Notes: generated by a model not told the origin, from the letters alone. Shown: positions 27,825 to 37,858, numbered from the stretch's first letter. The stretch: 64,000 bases of DNA from Nitrosomonadales bacterium (GCA_016199835.1 JACQFX010000009.1:62001-126000); one strand, 5' to 3'. Program-made: numbers and translations.

Positions 27825-28439
27825 TTAAGCCGGAATATCGCGCAGAGGCTTTATATAACCGCGCTCGACCAGGTAGCCGATCACTTGCATGGCTTCTTCT
27901 TCCACGGTAAGTGTAGCCGAATTCATGCTGATCTCGGGATGCAGCGGCGCTTCATAAGGTGAACTGATGCCGGTGAAATTTCTGATCTCTCCAGCCCGGG
28001 CTTTTTTATAAATGCCTTTGGGGTCGCGCTGCTCGCAAACATGGAGCGGCACATCCAGATGAAGCTCGATGAATTCCGTCGGCTCCAGCATGGCGCGCAC
28101 CATGTCGCGGTCAGCACGAAACGGGGAGATGAAAGCCGCGATCACGATCAGGCCGGCATCCAGCATAAGCTTGCTGACTTCGCCTATGCGGCGGATATTT
28201 TCCACACGGTCTGCGTCGCCAAAGCCCAGGTCGCGATTCAGGCCGTGCCGCACATTGTCGCCATCCAGCAGGTAACAACGGCAACCCTGCTCATACAGGA
28301 TGTCCTCGATGGCGCCGGCCAGCGTGGATTTGCCGGAGCCACTCAGGCCGGTAAGCCAGAGCGCGAATGGGCGTTGGCCGTTTTGCCGTGCCCGATCCGA
28401 TTTGTTCACCCGGTGGGTGTGCCAGATGGCATTATTCAC
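27825..28439 (-). CDS. cysC: Adenylylsulfate (APS) kinase
   Basis: Phosphorylates APS to PAPS, the sulfate donor of sulfotransferases. The 204 residues carry the P-loop GLSGSGKSTLA (31-41), DGDNVRHGLNRDLGF, the APS site FISPFRADRD, and CEQRDPKGIYKKARAGEI. No sulfate-assimilation genes (cysD, cysN, cysH) are nearby; it follows rfbC in the rhamnose operon instead. With the sulfotransferase-like fusion downstream it probably supplies PAPS for glycan sulfation. The start codon is GTG at 28439. Confidence 0.94.
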   Translation of the reverse strand: MNNAIWHTHRVNKSDRARQNGQRPFALWLTGLSGSGKSTLAGAIEDILYEQGCRCYLLDGDNVRHGLNRDLGFGDADRVENIRRIGEVSKLMLDAGLIVIAAFISPFRADRDMVRAMLEPTEFIELHLDVPLHVCEQRDPKGIYKKARAGEIRNFTGISSPYEAPLHPEISMNSATLTVEEEAMQVIGYLVERGYIKPLRDIPA

Positions 28440-28474
28440 TTATGCATCCCCGATGCCGCAGTTAACGGCCACCT

Positions 28475-29023
28475 TCATTCAAATAATTCTGCGCCCCGCA
28501 ACGCCATGCCCATCCGGTCTTTCCCGGAAAGGATGGGGTTCGCATCGCCCAACTGCCAGTCTATCGCCAGTTCAGCATCATTCCACACGATGCAGCGCTC
28601 ATATTCCGGAGCCCAGTAATCGGTCGTCTTGTACAGGAACTCTGCGTATCCGGAAATGACAACGAAGCCATGTGCGAAGCCCGGCGGTATCCACGCAGAA
28701 TGCCTGTTCTCAGCGGAAAGATACATGCCGACCCAATGGCCAAAAGTGGGCGAGCTCTTGCGCAAATCGACTGCAACGTCGAACACTTCCCCGGCGCAGA
28801 CGCGCACCAGTTTGCCTTGCGCCTGTTTGACCTGGTAATGCAGGCCGCGCAACACATGTTTTTCCGAGCGCGAATGGTTGTCCTGCACGAAATTCGGCTC
28901 CAGCCCGGTAAGCTCCCTGAATTTGCGCACGTTGTAACTCTCGAAAAAAAAACCGCGCACATCGCCAAAAACCTGCGGCTCGATAAGCAAAACGTCCGGG
29001 ATAGCCGTGGGAGTTATTTTCAT
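28475..29023 (-). CDS. rfbC: dTDP-4-dehydrorhamnose 3,5-epimerase
   Basis: Third enzyme of dTDP-L-rhamnose synthesis, a 182-residue cupin. [15 protein letters not shown] and [20 protein letters not shown] carry the catalytic His and substrate loop. [20 protein letters not shown] and [12 protein letters not shown] are classical RmlC motifs. The start overlaps the rfbA stop by four bases (ATGA). Gene order rfbB-rfbD-rfbA-rfbC-cysC in one direction indicates a single operon. Confidence 0.96.
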   Translation of the reverse strand: MKITPTAIPDVLLIEPQVFGDVRGFFFESYNVRKFRELTGLEPNFVQDNHSRSEKHVLRGLHYQVKQAQGKLVRVCAGEVFDVAVDLRKSSPTFGHWVGMYLSAENRHSAWIPPGFAHGFVVISGYAEFLYKTTDYWAPEYERCIVWNDAELAIDWQLGDANPILSGKDRMGMALRGAELFE

Positions 29024-29907
29024 CCGAATACCTGCTCCTTCAACAACCCCAGGAGGTACTGGCCGTAACCATTCTTGGCCAGCGCTTTCGCTAATTGCTC
29101 AAGTCTTGCATCGTCTATCCAGCCCTGGCGCCAGGCGATCTCCTCCGGTGCGGCAATCTTGAGTCCTTGCCGATGCTCGATAGTCTGGATGAATTGTGCC
29201 GCATCCAGAAGCGACTCATGCGTGCCCGTATCCAGCCAGGCATAGCCTCGTCCCATGACTTCCACTTCGAGCTGGGATCGCTCCAGGTAATGGCGATTGA
29301 CGTCCGTGATCTCCAGTTCGCCGCGCGCGGACGGACGCAAGCCCTTGGCGATGTCGACCACTTGGGCATCGTAAAAATACAGTCCCGTCACCGCATAGCG
29401 CGACTTGGGAATCAGCGGCTTTTCTTCCAGACTTATGGCCTTTCCGGAAGCATCGAATTCGACGACGCCGTAACGCTCCGGATCATGCACCGGGTAGGCA
29501 AACACCGTGGCGCCGGCATCGTGCCCGTTCGCACGTTGCAGGACCGTAGCAAAATCGTGCCCGTAAAAAATGTTGTCGCCCAGCACCAACGCGGACGGGC
29601 CACCCGCCAGGAATTCTTCGCCGATGATGAAGGCCTGGGCCAAACCGTCCGGCGATGGTTGCACCGCATAGGAAAGCGACAAACCCCAATTGCCGCCGTC
29701 GCCGAACAACTGCTCGAAACGCGGCGTGTCCTGCGGTGTGGAGATGATCAGTATGTCGCGTATACCTGCCAGCATCAGCGTTGCCAGCGGATAATAGATC
29801 ATCGGCTTGTCGTAGACCGGCAGCAATTGCTTGGACACGGCCAGCGTCGCCGGAAACAGACGCGTGCCTGAGCCTCCGGCAAGGATGATGCCTTTTCTTG
29901 ATTTCAT
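29020..29907 (-). CDS. rfbA: Glucose-1-phosphate thymidylyltransferase
   Basis: Makes dTDP-glucose from dTTP and glucose 1-phosphate, the first step to dTDP-rhamnose. 295 residues: [22 protein letters not shown] (5-26) is the nucleotide-binding signature, [11 protein letters not shown] the metal site, and EEKPLIPKS and [13 protein letters not shown] the sugar-binding segments. Length and motifs match RmlA. It overlaps both neighbours by four bases, so expression is tightly coupled. Confidence 0.96.
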   Translation of the reverse strand: MKSRKGIILAGGSGTRLFPATLAVSKQLLPVYDKPMIYYPLATLMLAGIRDILIISTPQDTPRFEQLFGDGGNWGLSLSYAVQPSPDGLAQAFIIGEEFLAGGPSALVLGDNIFYGHDFATVLQRANGHDAGATVFAYPVHDPERYGVVEFDASGKAISLEEKPLIPKSRYAVTGLYFYDAQVVDIAKGLRPSARGELEITDVNRHYLERSQLEVEVMGRGYAWLDTGTHESLLDAAQFIQTIEHRQGLKIAAPEEIAWRQGWIDDARLEQLAKALAKNGYGQYLLGLLKEQVFG

Positions 29908-30806
29908 GCGCGCTCCTTGGCAAGAATTTCAGTCAGCATGCGTTTCGCGTGATACGTCCAGTCGGGCAAGTACAGATCGAACTCCCGCTTCAGTTTCGAC
30001 GTATCCAGCCGGGAGTTCGCGGGGCGTCTGGCCGGCAACGGATATGCACTGGTCGGGATAGGTGAGACATCTTCCGGGCGGCACTTGAGCGCAGCACCCG
30101 TTTGCGCCGCCTGTTCCAGCACGAAACGTGCATAGCCATGCCAGTTCGTTTCCCCAGCAGCGACCAGATGATAAAGACCCTGCTTCGCTTCGCCACCCCG
30201 CAATACATCGCGCAAACAGAGTGCCGTAATGTCGGCAATCAGTTCGGCCGAGGTAGGCGCACCGAACTGGTCATCCACAACCGTCAACGCATCGCGCTCA
30301 CGCGCAAGGCACAACATGGTCCTGGCGAAATTGCCGCCCCGTGCGGCAAACACCCAACTGGTGCGGAAAATCAAATGGCGGCAGCCTGTTTCCAGGATTG
30401 CCTGCTCCCCTTGCAGTTTGGTCGCGCCGTAAACACTCAGCGGTACAGGAACATCTTCTTCGATGTAGGCTCCGGCCTTGCTTCCATCGAAGACATAATC
30501 GGTGGAATAGTGCACCAGCCATGCGTCCAGTTTTCTGGCTTCTTCGGCCATGATGCCGGGAGCGACAGCGTTTACTGCGCGTGCAACATCGGCATCGCTC
30601 TCGGCTTTATCGACGGCAGTATAGGCGGCAGCATTGACGATGAGCGCCGGTTTGGTCGCACGGATTACGCTACGCAGTTGATCCGGATTTGCAAGGTCGC
30701 ACTCTCCGATTTCCGGGACAACCATGTGTCCGAACGGCGAAAGGGCGCGCTGCAATTCCCAGCCGACCTGGCCATCTTTGCCCAGCAACAGGATATCAAT
30801 TGCCAT
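29904..30806 (-). CDS. rfbD: dTDP-4-dehydrorhamnose reductase
   Basis: Last step of dTDP-L-rhamnose synthesis, NADPH-dependent reduction of the 4-keto sugar. The 300 residues begin with the Rossmann loop [30 protein letters not shown] and the Y-x3-K of [11 protein letters not shown] form the SDR active site. [14 protein letters not shown] and [14 protein letters not shown] are RmlD hallmarks. It overlaps rfbB by eleven bases at its start and rfbA by four at its end. Confidence 0.95.
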   Translation of the reverse strand: MAIDILLLGKDGQVGWELQRALSPFGHMVVPEIGECDLANPDQLRSVIRATKPALIVNAAAYTAVDKAESDADVARAVNAVAPGIMAEEARKLDAWLVHYSTDYVFDGSKAGAYIEEDVPVPLSVYGATKLQGEQAILETGCRHLIFRTSWVFAARGGNFARTMLCLARERDALTVVDDQFGAPTSAELIADITALCLRDVLRGGEAKQGLYHLVAAGETNWHGYARFVLEQAAQTGAALKCRPEDVSPIPTSAYPLPARRPANSRLDTSKLKREFDLYLPDWTYHAKRMLTEILAKERA

Positions 30807-31854
30807 ATTGCTGCTTGACCCAATCGCGGTAGGCGCCGCTGGTGATGTGTTCGATCCACGCGCCGTGATCCAGATACCAGCGCACGGTCTTGCGGATGCC
30901 CGTCTCGAACGTTTCCACCGGCTTCCAGCCCAGTTCGCGTTCGATCTTGCGCGCGTCTATGGCGTAGCGACGGTCGTGGCCGGGGCGATCTTTGACGTAG
31001 GTGATTTGCTGCCGATAGGAAAGTCCGTCCGCACGCGGCCGCTCCTGATCGATGATGTCGCACAAGGTGTGGACGACATCGAGATTGGTCATCTCGTTCC
31101 AGCCGCCCACGTTATAGGTCTCACCTACGCGCCCCGCCTCGAGCACACGCCCGATGGCAGTGCAATGATCTGCGACGTAAAGCCAGTCACGCACGTTCTT
31201 GCCGTCACCATAGATGGGCAACGGCTTGCCGTTGACGGCGTGATGGATCATCAGCGGAATGAGTTTTTCGGGGAACTGATAGGGGCCGTAATTGTTGGAA
31301 CAGTTAGTGGTGAGCACCGGCAAACCATAGGTGTGATGCCATGCGCGTATCAGGTGATCCGAAGCGGCCTTGGATGCAGAGTAAGGGCTGTTGGGCTGAT
31401 AGCCATGCGTCTCGGAAAAAGGTGCATCGCCGGCATCCAGCGAACCGTAGACTTCATCGGTGGAAACATGCAGGAAACGAAAGTTCGCCTGCTCCGCCGG
31501 TGTCAGCCCCGACCAATAAGCACGCGTCGATTCCAGCAGGCGGTAAGTACCCACGATGTTGGTCTGGATGAATTCGCCGGGACCATTGATAGAACGGTCG
31601 ACGTGGCTTTCCGCAGCGAAGTTGATGATGGCGCGCGGACGGTATTCGGCAAGTATTCCGCCAACGAGTCCGGCATCGCCGATGTCGCCGCGCATGAAAA
31701 TATGCCGACTGTCATCACGCAATGCCGCGAGATTTTCGAGATTGCCCGCATAAGTCAGCTTGTCCAGCGTAATGACCGGTTCGTCGTTTTGACGCAACCA
31801 GTTCAAAACAAAATTCGCGCCGATGAATCCGGCCGCACCGGTAACTAAAATCAT
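30796..31854 (-). CDS. rfbB: dTDP-glucose 4,6-dehydratase
   Basis: Converts dTDP-glucose to dTDP-4-keto-6-deoxyglucose. 352 residues from the ATG at 31854 (MILVTGAAGFIGANFV), chosen because the NAD loop then begins at residue 2; an in-frame extension to 31917 lacks family similarity. FAAESHVDRSI, the active-site STDEVYGSL, and Y-x3-K in YSASKAASDHL are present. It heads the rhamnose operon and diverges from manC across 141 bases. Confidence 0.96.
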   Translation of the reverse strand: MILVTGAAGFIGANFVLNWLRQNDEPVITLDKLTYAGNLENLAALRDDSRHIFMRGDIGDAGLVGGILAEYRPRAIINFAAESHVDRSINGPGEFIQTNIVGTYRLLESTRAYWSGLTPAEQANFRFLHVSTDEVYGSLDAGDAPFSETHGYQPNSPYSASKAASDHLIRAWHHTYGLPVLTTNCSNNYGPYQFPEKLIPLMIHHAVNGKPLPIYGDGKNVRDWLYVADHCTAIGRVLEAGRVGETYNVGGWNEMTNLDVVHTLCDIIDQERPRADGLSYRQQITYVKDRPGHDRRYAIDARKIERELGWKPVETFETGIRKTVRWYLDHGAWIEHITSGAYRDWVKQQYGN

Positions 31855-31932
31855 GTAATGTCTGTATGGTTTGGTTAGCGGGCGCAAACTCCCCAAGCTG
31901 CCCCGCTGCCACGACAAGGTGGCGGTACCCGG

Positions 31933-31940
31933 ATTATAAT
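31933..31940. promoter_or_regulatory. Self-complementary ATTATAAT -10 candidate between rfbB and manC
   Basis: ATTATAAT reads the same on both strands and contains a consensus TATAAT in each direction, about 55 bases before manC and 80 before rfbB. No good -35 box is seen at 16-18 bases on either side, so a shared divergent promoter is only a suggestion. Confidence 0.3.
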
Positions 31941-31995
31941 GCAGGCTCCGCAGGCCGATGGATTATTGTTACCGACTTTAGACTGGAACACACAC

Positions 31996-33408
31996 ATGCT
32001 TTATCCCGTAATCCTGTCCGGCGGCTCCGGCACACGCTTGTGGCCGTTATCGAGAACAGCTCTGCCCAAACAATTCCTGCCACTCGTTTCCGAACAGACA
32101 CTATTTCAGGAAACGGTGCAACGCTTGACCGGCATACCCGACAGGGCCGCACCCATGGTGATCTGCAACACCGAGCACCGCTTTCTGGCTGCCGAACAGT
32201 TGCGCGATATCGCCACCTCACCGCTGTCGCTGATCCTAGAACCATTTGGGCGCAACACTGCGCCCGCCGTAGCCGTGGCCGCCTTTACCGCGCAGTCGTA
32301 CGATGCCGATGCAGTACTCCTGGTGTTGCCCGCAGATCATTTGATCCGCGATGTCGCAGGTTTCCATGCCGCCGTCCGCAACGCCGTGGAACTGGCCGAG
32401 CAAGACCAATTGGTCACCTTCGGCATCACGCCCAACGAACCCGCGACCGGTTTCGGCTACATAGAGCGCGGCACTGTATTGAGTATAGCGGGCACTTACT
32501 CGGTGGCGCGTTTCGTGGAAAAACCCGATCTGGAAACGGCACAACGCTTTCTCGCTACCGGCGATTTTTTCTGGAACAGCGGCATGTTCGTGTTCAAAGC
32601 ATCCGTGTATCTTGACGAGTTGCAACGCTGTAGTCCGGCCATATATACGGCGGCGCAGCAAGCCTGGCAAGGCAGCACGCGCGATCTGGATTTCTGTCGC
32701 CTGGATGAGACTGCCTTCGCCGCCTGCCCGTCCGATTCGATAGATTATGCAGTTATGGAGCACACCCGCTCCGCCGCCATGGTGGCCGTGGATATAGGCT
32801 GGAGCGACATCGGATCATGGTCATCGCTGTCCGAGGTAAGCGCCAAGGACGCACAGGGCAACGTACTGCGCGGAGATGTGTACGTGCGCGAAGCCGGCAA
32901 TTGTTATGTGCGCGCCGAAACCCGCATGGTCGCTGCCATCGGCGTGAAGGATCTGGTCATCGTGGAAACCGCCGATGCGGTGCTGGTGATGCACAAGGAT
33001 GCGGCGCAGGACGTCAAACATACAGTTGAATATCTCAAACAGGCGGAGCGCAGCGAGCATCTCGTGCATAGGCGCGTGTATCGCCCCTGGGGCTACTACG
33101 AAGGCATAGACGTGGGCGACCGCTTTCAGGCCAAGCGCATCATGGTGAAGCCCGGCTCCAAACTTTCACTGCAGATGCATCATCAGCGCGCCGAGCATTG
33201 GGTGGTCGTTTCCGGCAAGGCCAGAGTTACACGCGGAGAAGACTTGCTGGTGCTGCATGCAGATCAGTCCACCTACATTCCGCTCGGCGTCAAACATCGT
33301 CTGGAGAATATCGGCTCGGAGCCGCTATATCTGATCGAAGTCCAGTCCGGCAGTTATCTGGGCGAAGATGACATCGTACGTTTTGAAGACGACTATAAAC
33401 GTAACTGA
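31996..33408 (+). CDS. manC: Mannose-1-phosphate guanylyltransferase / mannose-6-phosphate isomerase
   Basis: 470-residue type II PMI-GMP enzyme (ManC/AlgA/CpsB class). The N-terminal domain makes GDP-mannose: VILSGGSGTRLWPLSRTALPKQ and FVEKPDLETA. The C-terminal cupin (about 350-470) isomerises fructose 6-phosphate: YRPWGYYEGIDVGDRF, MHHQRAEHWVVVSG, and YIPLGVKHRLEN. The ATG at 31996 starts just before the nucleotide loop. The product feeds Gmd and Fcl. It is transcribed away from the rhamnose operon and followed closely by waaC. Confidence 0.96.
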   Translation: MLYPVILSGGSGTRLWPLSRTALPKQFLPLVSEQTLFQETVQRLTGIPDRAAPMVICNTEHRFLAAEQLRDIATSPLSLILEPFGRNTAPAVAVAAFTAQSYDADAVLLVLPADHLIRDVAGFHAAVRNAVELAEQDQLVTFGITPNEPATGFGYIERGTVLSIAGTYSVARFVEKPDLETAQRFLATGDFFWNSGMFVFKASVYLDELQRCSPAIYTAAQQAWQGSTRDLDFCRLDETAFAACPSDSIDYAVMEHTRSAAMVAVDIGWSDIGSWSSLSEVSAKDAQGNVLRGDVYVREAGNCYVRAETRMVAAIGVKDLVIVETADAVLVMHKDAAQDVKHTVEYLKQAERSEHLVHRRVYRPWGYYEGIDVGDRFQAKRIMVKPGSKLSLQMHHQRAEHWVVVSGKARVTRGEDLLVLHADQSTYIPLGVKHRLENIGSEPLYLIEVQSGSYLGEDDIVRFEDDYKRN

Positions 33409-33415
33409 ACTGATG

Positions 33416-34369
33416 ATGGATGTGCTGTTAATCAAGACTTCCTCAATGGGCGACGTACTGCATAATCTCCCGGTGGTTGCCGATATCCAGCGTCATATTC
33501 CGCATGCGCGCATAGACTGGGTTGTGGAAGAAAGCTTTGCTTCGCTGCCCGCGCTGCATCCCGGCGTGAGCCACATCCTGCCGGTAGCCATGCGGCGCTG
33601 GCGCAAATCATGGTGGCAGGCGCGCAGCGAAATACGCGAAGCTTGCCGCAAGCTGGGCTCACAGCATTACGATCTCGCACTGGATACTCAAGGGCTGCTC
33701 AAGAGCGCGCTGATTACGCGTTGCGCATCGACCGTCCGTTGCGGATACGCGCGGGACAGCGCACGCGAACCATTGGCCAGTTTGTTCTACGGTCGTACGT
33801 ATCATGTGAGCAAAGACCTGCACGCGGTAGAACGCAACCGCCAACTTGCAGGACAGGCTCTGGGCTACACCCCGCAGGGTGCGCCAGATTACGGCATTTG
33901 CGCGCCGGACACCGTATTGCCCTGGCTACCTGATACTCCCTATGTCGTGTTGCTGCATGCCACTAGCCGCGATGACAAATTATGGGATGAAGCAAACTGG
34001 ATCGCATTAGGCAATAAATTGCACAGTGCCGGTTTGCGCACTGTGCTGCCTTGGGGCAACGCAGAAGAGCAAATGCGCAGCGAGCGTTTATGTGCCGCCA
34101 TCCGCAAGTCAGTTTGCACGCCGCGCATCGCGCTCACCGAAGCGGCGACCTTGCTGGCGCGCGCGCGCGCGGTGATAGGCGTGGATACGGGACTCAGCCA
34201 TCTCGCCGCTGCGCTGAACGTGCCCACCATCGGCATCTACACCGCCACTGAACCGGGATTGACCGGACTTTACGCGGGCAATCGCGCGCTCAATCTCGGC
34301 GGCAATAATTCTTCCCCTGCAATCGCGGATGTCCAGGCTGCGCTCGCGCAACTGCTCGGCCATGCTTAA
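33416..34369 (+). CDS. waaC: Lipopolysaccharide heptosyltransferase I
   Basis: GT9 enzyme adding the first L,D-heptose to Kdo in the LPS inner core. About 317 residues beginning MDVLLIKTSSMGDVLHNLPV, the typical WaaC start. DWVVEESFASLPALHP and VIGVDTGLSHLAAALNVPTIGIY are the acceptor and ADP-heptose sites. Two adjacent ATGs (33413, 33416) follow the manC stop. It overlaps waaA by eight bases. The presence of WaaC means ADP-heptose is also made elsewhere in this genome, separate from the GDP-heptose pathway here. Confidence 0.94.
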   Translation: MDVLLIKTSSMGDVLHNLPVVADIQRHIPHARIDWVVEESFASLPALHPGVSHILPVAMRRWRKSWWQARSEIREACRKLGSQHYDLALDTQGLLKSALITRCASTVRCGYARDSAREPLASLFYGRTYHVSKDLHAVERNRQLAGQALGYTPQGAPDYGICAPDTVLPWLPDTPYVVLLHATSRDDKLWDEANWIALGNKLHSAGLRTVLPWGNAEEQMRSERLCAAIRKSVCTPRIALTEAATLLARARAVIGVDTGLSHLAAALNVPTIGIYTATEPGLTGLYAGNRALNLGGNNSSPAIADVQAALAQLLGHA

Positions 34370-35639
34370 GCCACGTTCTTTTTATACGCTGGGATTGTGG
34401 CTGTTGCTGCCCTATGTTTTTTTCCATCTGCTATGGCGTTCGCGCAAACAGCCCGAATATCTCCAGCATGCCGCCGAACGTTTCGGTATCTATCCGGTGC
34501 GCAGCAGCAAACCCGTGATCTGGCTGCATACCGTGTCTGTTGGTGAGACCCGCGCGGCGGCCAGCCTGGTACAGCGTTTACGCGAAATCTGGCCCGATCA
34601 TCAACTGCTGCTCACCCACACCACGCCCACGGGGCGCGCAGCCAGCGAACAGTTGTACGGTGATGACGTATTGCGGGTCTATCTGCCCTACGACTATCCG
34701 TTCGCGGTGCAACGCTTTGTGCGCCATTTCCGCCCGCGTATCGGCGTGTTGCTGGAAACCGAAATATGGTTCAATCTGATCCACACTTGTCATGTCGAGA
34801 ATATTCCGCTGCTGCTGCTCAACGCGCGCCTGTCGGAAAAATCTGCTGCGCGTTATGCACGTTACCCCAATCTTGTTCGCACCGCCCTGAATGAACTGGC
34901 CGCCATCGCTGCGCAAGATCCGGACGATGCATCGCGCCTGACTGCGCTGGGCGCGCCCGACGTATCCATCATGGGTAATCTGAAATTCGATATCGCCCCG
35001 CCGCCGGACATGCTGGAACGCGGCAAACAATTGCGCGCAATGTTCGGTTCAGACAGAAAAATCTTTCTCGCTGCCAGCACTCGCACGGGTGAAGAAGCGC
35101 TGTTACTGGATGCGCTAGCGCAAACCCATATTCCGGAATTGCTCAGCGTGATCGTGCCGCGCCATCCGCAACGTTTCGACGAGGTTGCGGCATTGCTCAC
35201 ACAACGCGGTATCCGCTTCCAGCGCCGCAGCGCAAACCAACACGTCATACCGGATATACAAGTGGTGCTGGGTGACAGCATGGGTGAGATGTTTGCCTAC
35301 TATGCGGCTTGCGACCTTGCTTTCATCGGTGGCAGCTTGCTGCCTTTCGGCGGGCAGAACCTGATCGAGGCCTGCGCCGTCGGCAAGCCGGTGCTGATTG
35401 GCCCGCACACCTACAACTTCGCGCAAGCCAGCGAACTGGCCGTCGCGTGTGGCGCATCCATCCGCGTGCAGGACAAGGATGATCTTGCGAAAGTCATGGA
35501 AGAATTAATGGCTAAACCAGATCGGCTGGAACAGGCCGGTCGTGCCGGTTTACGTTTTGTGGAAACTCATCGCGGCGCAACAGAGCAAGCGTTATTACAG
35601 GTGAAACGGTTTGTTCCGATCAGTGCAGCGCAGTGTTGA
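34362..35639 (+). CDS. waaA: 3-deoxy-D-manno-octulosonic acid transferase
   Basis: Transfers Kdo to lipid A at the inner membrane. 425 residues: an N-terminal hydrophobic anchor (LGLWLLLPYVFFHLLW), WLHTVSVGETRAAASLVQRL, LLTHTTPTGR, LETEIWFNLIHTC, GNLKFDI, and the C-terminal FIGGSLLPFGGQNLIEACAVGKPVLIG region. The ATG at 34362 overlaps waaC; the in-frame upstream extension is non-homologous. Its last 20 bases overlap the end of the convergent TolC gene, so the two 3' ends share sequence. Confidence 0.95.
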   Translation: MLKPRSFYTLGLWLLLPYVFFHLLWRSRKQPEYLQHAAERFGIYPVRSSKPVIWLHTVSVGETRAAASLVQRLREIWPDHQLLLTHTTPTGRAASEQLYGDDVLRVYLPYDYPFAVQRFVRHFRPRIGVLLETEIWFNLIHTCHVENIPLLLLNARLSEKSAARYARYPNLVRTALNELAAIAAQDPDDASRLTALGAPDVSIMGNLKFDIAPPPDMLERGKQLRAMFGSDRKIFLAASTRTGEEALLLDALAQTHIPELLSVIVPRHPQRFDEVAALLTQRGIRFQRRSANQHVIPDIQVVLGDSMGEMFAYYAACDLAFIGGSLLPFGGQNLIEACAVGKPVLIGPHTYNFAQASELAVACGASIRVQDKDDLAKVMEELMAKPDRLEQAGRAGLRFVETHRGATEQALLQVKRFVPISAAQC

Positions 35640-36954
35640 CTGCTGCCAGATCATCTTCGTTCAGCGCTCCGGCGGAAGCTTTGAGCCGCAGTTGGCTGAG
35701 CAGGTAGTTATACTCGGCCTGGTATAAATCGCGACGCGTAGCATAGAGTTGCTGCTGCGCATTCAACACATCCAGGTTGGTGCGCACACCGACATCCTGC
35801 CCCAGCTTGCTTGCTTCCAGCAGGCTGGAACTGGATTTCAGCGCCTGGCGCAAGGCTTGTACTTGCGCAATACCGTTGACCACGCCGAGATATGCCTGAC
35901 GTGTTTGCAACTCGGCAGAACGACGCGCGTTTTCCAATTCTTCCCTGGCACGGTCGCGGTTGGCTTCAGCCTCGCGTATATGCGATTGGGTCACCCCGCC
36001 CTGATATAACGGAACATTAAGCTGCACGCCTAGCGCAGTACTACGGGTGTCGCTACCCGCACCGAAACTGCTCCCCCCTGCCGAATTCTTGTTATAGCTG
36101 GCGACCATATCCAGCGTCGGATAGTGGCCTCCGCGACTACGCGCCACTTCCTTTTCCGCGAGTTGCGCCCCCGCTTGCGCCACCACGACCAGCGGGTTGC
36201 TGTGATGCGTGCTTTCCACCCATTTTTCTACGTCACCCGATTGCGTGTCTGTGAGCTCAAGCTCCTTGCTCAAAGGCTGCAAGTCGCCCGGCATGGCATT
36301 GGTAAGCTGCTGTAGTGCGCGCTTCTTTATTTCCAGATTGCTTTGCGCCGCGATTTCCTGTGAACTGGTCAGGTCGTAGCGCGCCTGTGCCTCATAGGTG
36401 TCGGTAATGGTGGCGGTTCCTACTTCGAAATTACGCTTGGCCTGATCGAGTTGTTCGGAGATGGCGGCCTTTTGCGCGCTGGCCAATTGCACCGTGTCCT
36501 GCGCGATCAGCACGTCGAAATAAGCTTGAGCCACACGCAACACCAAGTCCTGCTCTGCATTCCTGAATTGCGCATCGGTTTGTGCCACCTGCAATTCAGC
36601 CTCGGTGTAAGCAACCCAGTTTTGCTGACGATATAAAGGCTGCACCAGACTTACGCCATAACCATTGCTGTTATAGCGGCTTTCTCCCGAAGCAAGGAAT
36701 GGGGATGCGGCCCCATGGTATTGGATTGAAACATCGTTGTATGTAGCGTTGGCATTCAAATTGATACTGGGCAGCAATAACGAGCGCCCTTGTACCATTT
36801 TTTCCTGGCCGGCATGGTGCACCGCACGCGCCGCTGCGAAAACAGCATCCTGCGATTGTGCCGCATGATAGGTTCCAAGCAAGTCTGCTGCCCCGGCCAT
36901 GGGAGTTGCGCTCCATGCCGTCAGTACAAACAATAGTGACCTTGCTATCGCCAT
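35620..36954 (-). CDS. tolC: TolC-family outer-membrane channel protein
   Basis: 444 residues with a signal peptide (residues 1-22, ending AGAA) and two OEP repeats rich in heptad helices, for example QLASAQKAAISEQLDQAKRN and REELENARRSAELQTRQAY. The YNSNGYGVSLVQPLYRQ and LGVQLNVPLYQGGVT segments are the paired beta-strand signatures. The protein trimerises into a periplasm-spanning exit duct for type I secretion or efflux. The gene follows the PCMT-like gene on the same strand and converges on waaA. Confidence 0.93.
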   Translation of the reverse strand: MAIARSLLFVLTAWSATPMAGAADLLGTYHAAQSQDAVFAAARAVHHAGQEKMVQGRSLLLPSINLNANATYNDVSIQYHGAASPFLASGESRYNSNGYGVSLVQPLYRQQNWVAYTEAELQVAQTDAQFRNAEQDLVLRVAQAYFDVLIAQDTVQLASAQKAAISEQLDQAKRNFEVGTATITDTYEAQARYDLTSSQEIAAQSNLEIKKRALQQLTNAMPGDLQPLSKELELTDTQSGDVEKWVESTHHSNPLVVVAQAGAQLAEKEVARSRGGHYPTLDMVASYNKNSAGGSSFGAGSDTRSTALGVQLNVPLYQGGVTQSHIREAEANRDRAREELENARRSAELQTRQAYLGVVNGIAQVQALRQALKSSSSLLEASKLGQDVGVRTNLDVLNAQQQLYATRRDLYQAEYNYLLSQLRLKASAGALNEDDLAAVNTALH

Positions 36955-37026
36955 GGCCCACCCGCAATATTAGAATGTTCTAATGTTACATGCTCGGAAG
37001 CTAAATATCAAGCCGGGCAAACAGCG

Positions 37027-37677
37027 TCAGAATACGAAACGCTCGGGTTGCAGCGCATTTTGCAACGGTGCGACATTGGTCTCAAACAAGGTTACAGCTT
37101 CAAACATGCCGGGAGCTGTGCAAGTGATCACTTTGGCCTGCATAGCGGGCGCATCGCCAACAATAGCGAACAGGCGCCCGCCCGGATTAAGGCTGTTGCA
37201 GAAAGATCCTGGCAGCACCGGCACGGAACCGGTCAATATGATCGCATCATACTGACCCGGCCAGCCACGTGCCGCATCGCCCAGCGCGAGGGTTGCATTG
37301 ACAATATGCTGCGCTGCAAGATTCTTCTCCGCGAAAGCGTGCAACTCTGGCACGATTTCCACACTGGTCACGTGCTCCGCCAGTTGGGACAACAACGCCG
37401 TCAGATAGCCACTACCGCTGCCGACCTCCAGTACGCGGTCACGACGCCCAAGCCGCAGGGCCTGCAACGCGCGCGCCTCGATTTTTGGCTGCCACATTGT
37501 AACGCCATGGCCCAGCGGAATCTCCATATCCATGAAAGCCAGTTCCTGCATCACGGGTGGCACAAATTGCTCACGCTTGAGCTTGCTTAACAGATCCAGC
37601 ACTTGGGGATCGAGCACATCCCAGGGCCGGATCTGCTGTTCCACCATATTAAAGCGTGCCTGTTTCACATTTTTCAT
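37027..37677 (-). CDS. Protein-L-isoaspartate O-methyltransferase family protein
   Basis: 216 residues from the ATG at 37677, which has GGAG about nine bases upstream; the longer in-frame reading lacks homology. MVEQQIRPWDVLDPQVLDLL and REQFVPP are typical of the PCMT-like protein found beside tolC in betaproteobacteria. VLEVGSGSGYLTALLSQLA is motif I and GGRLFAIVGD a late strand. Whether it repairs isoaspartyl residues or has diverged is unclear; some tolC-linked members lack parts of the canonical active site. Confidence 0.88.
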   Translation of the reverse strand: MKNVKQARFNMVEQQIRPWDVLDPQVLDLLSKLKREQFVPPVMQELAFMDMEIPLGHGVTMWQPKIEARALQALRLGRRDRVLEVGSGSGYLTALLSQLAEHVTSVEIVPELHAFAEKNLAAQHIVNATLALGDAARGWPGQYDAIILTGSVPVLPGSFCNSLNPGGRLFAIVGDAPAMQAKVITCTAPGMFEAVTLFETNVAPLQNALQPERFVF

Positions 37678-37844
37678 TTTCACCGCTCCACTTCTGTCTT
37701 GAATGCAGATAAACAGTATAACAAGGCCACCAGTCATGCTCAACGTTTTGGCTACCATCACAAGTAACCGGCACGCACATCACAAATAGCGTTGACGAGG
37801 AAAACGTTATGAGAAACAATATGCAATACAGGATTATAGATAGT

Positions 37845-37858
37845 ATGATGCAAATCAA
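37845..37858. promoter_or_regulatory. FNR/ANR-like box near the cytochrome c start
   Basis: ATGATGCAAATCAA matches TTGAT-N4-ATCAA with one mismatch and lies 20 bases before the ATG. The embedded TATGAT is also a -10 candidate, so binding here would more likely repress than activate. It may be coincidental. Confidence 0.3.

Noticed and set aside
31921-31928. GGCGGTAC resembling the RfaH ops/JUMPstart element before manC
   Set aside because: It lacks the full GGCGGTAGCGT and lies before the -10 candidate, so it would not be in the transcript leader.
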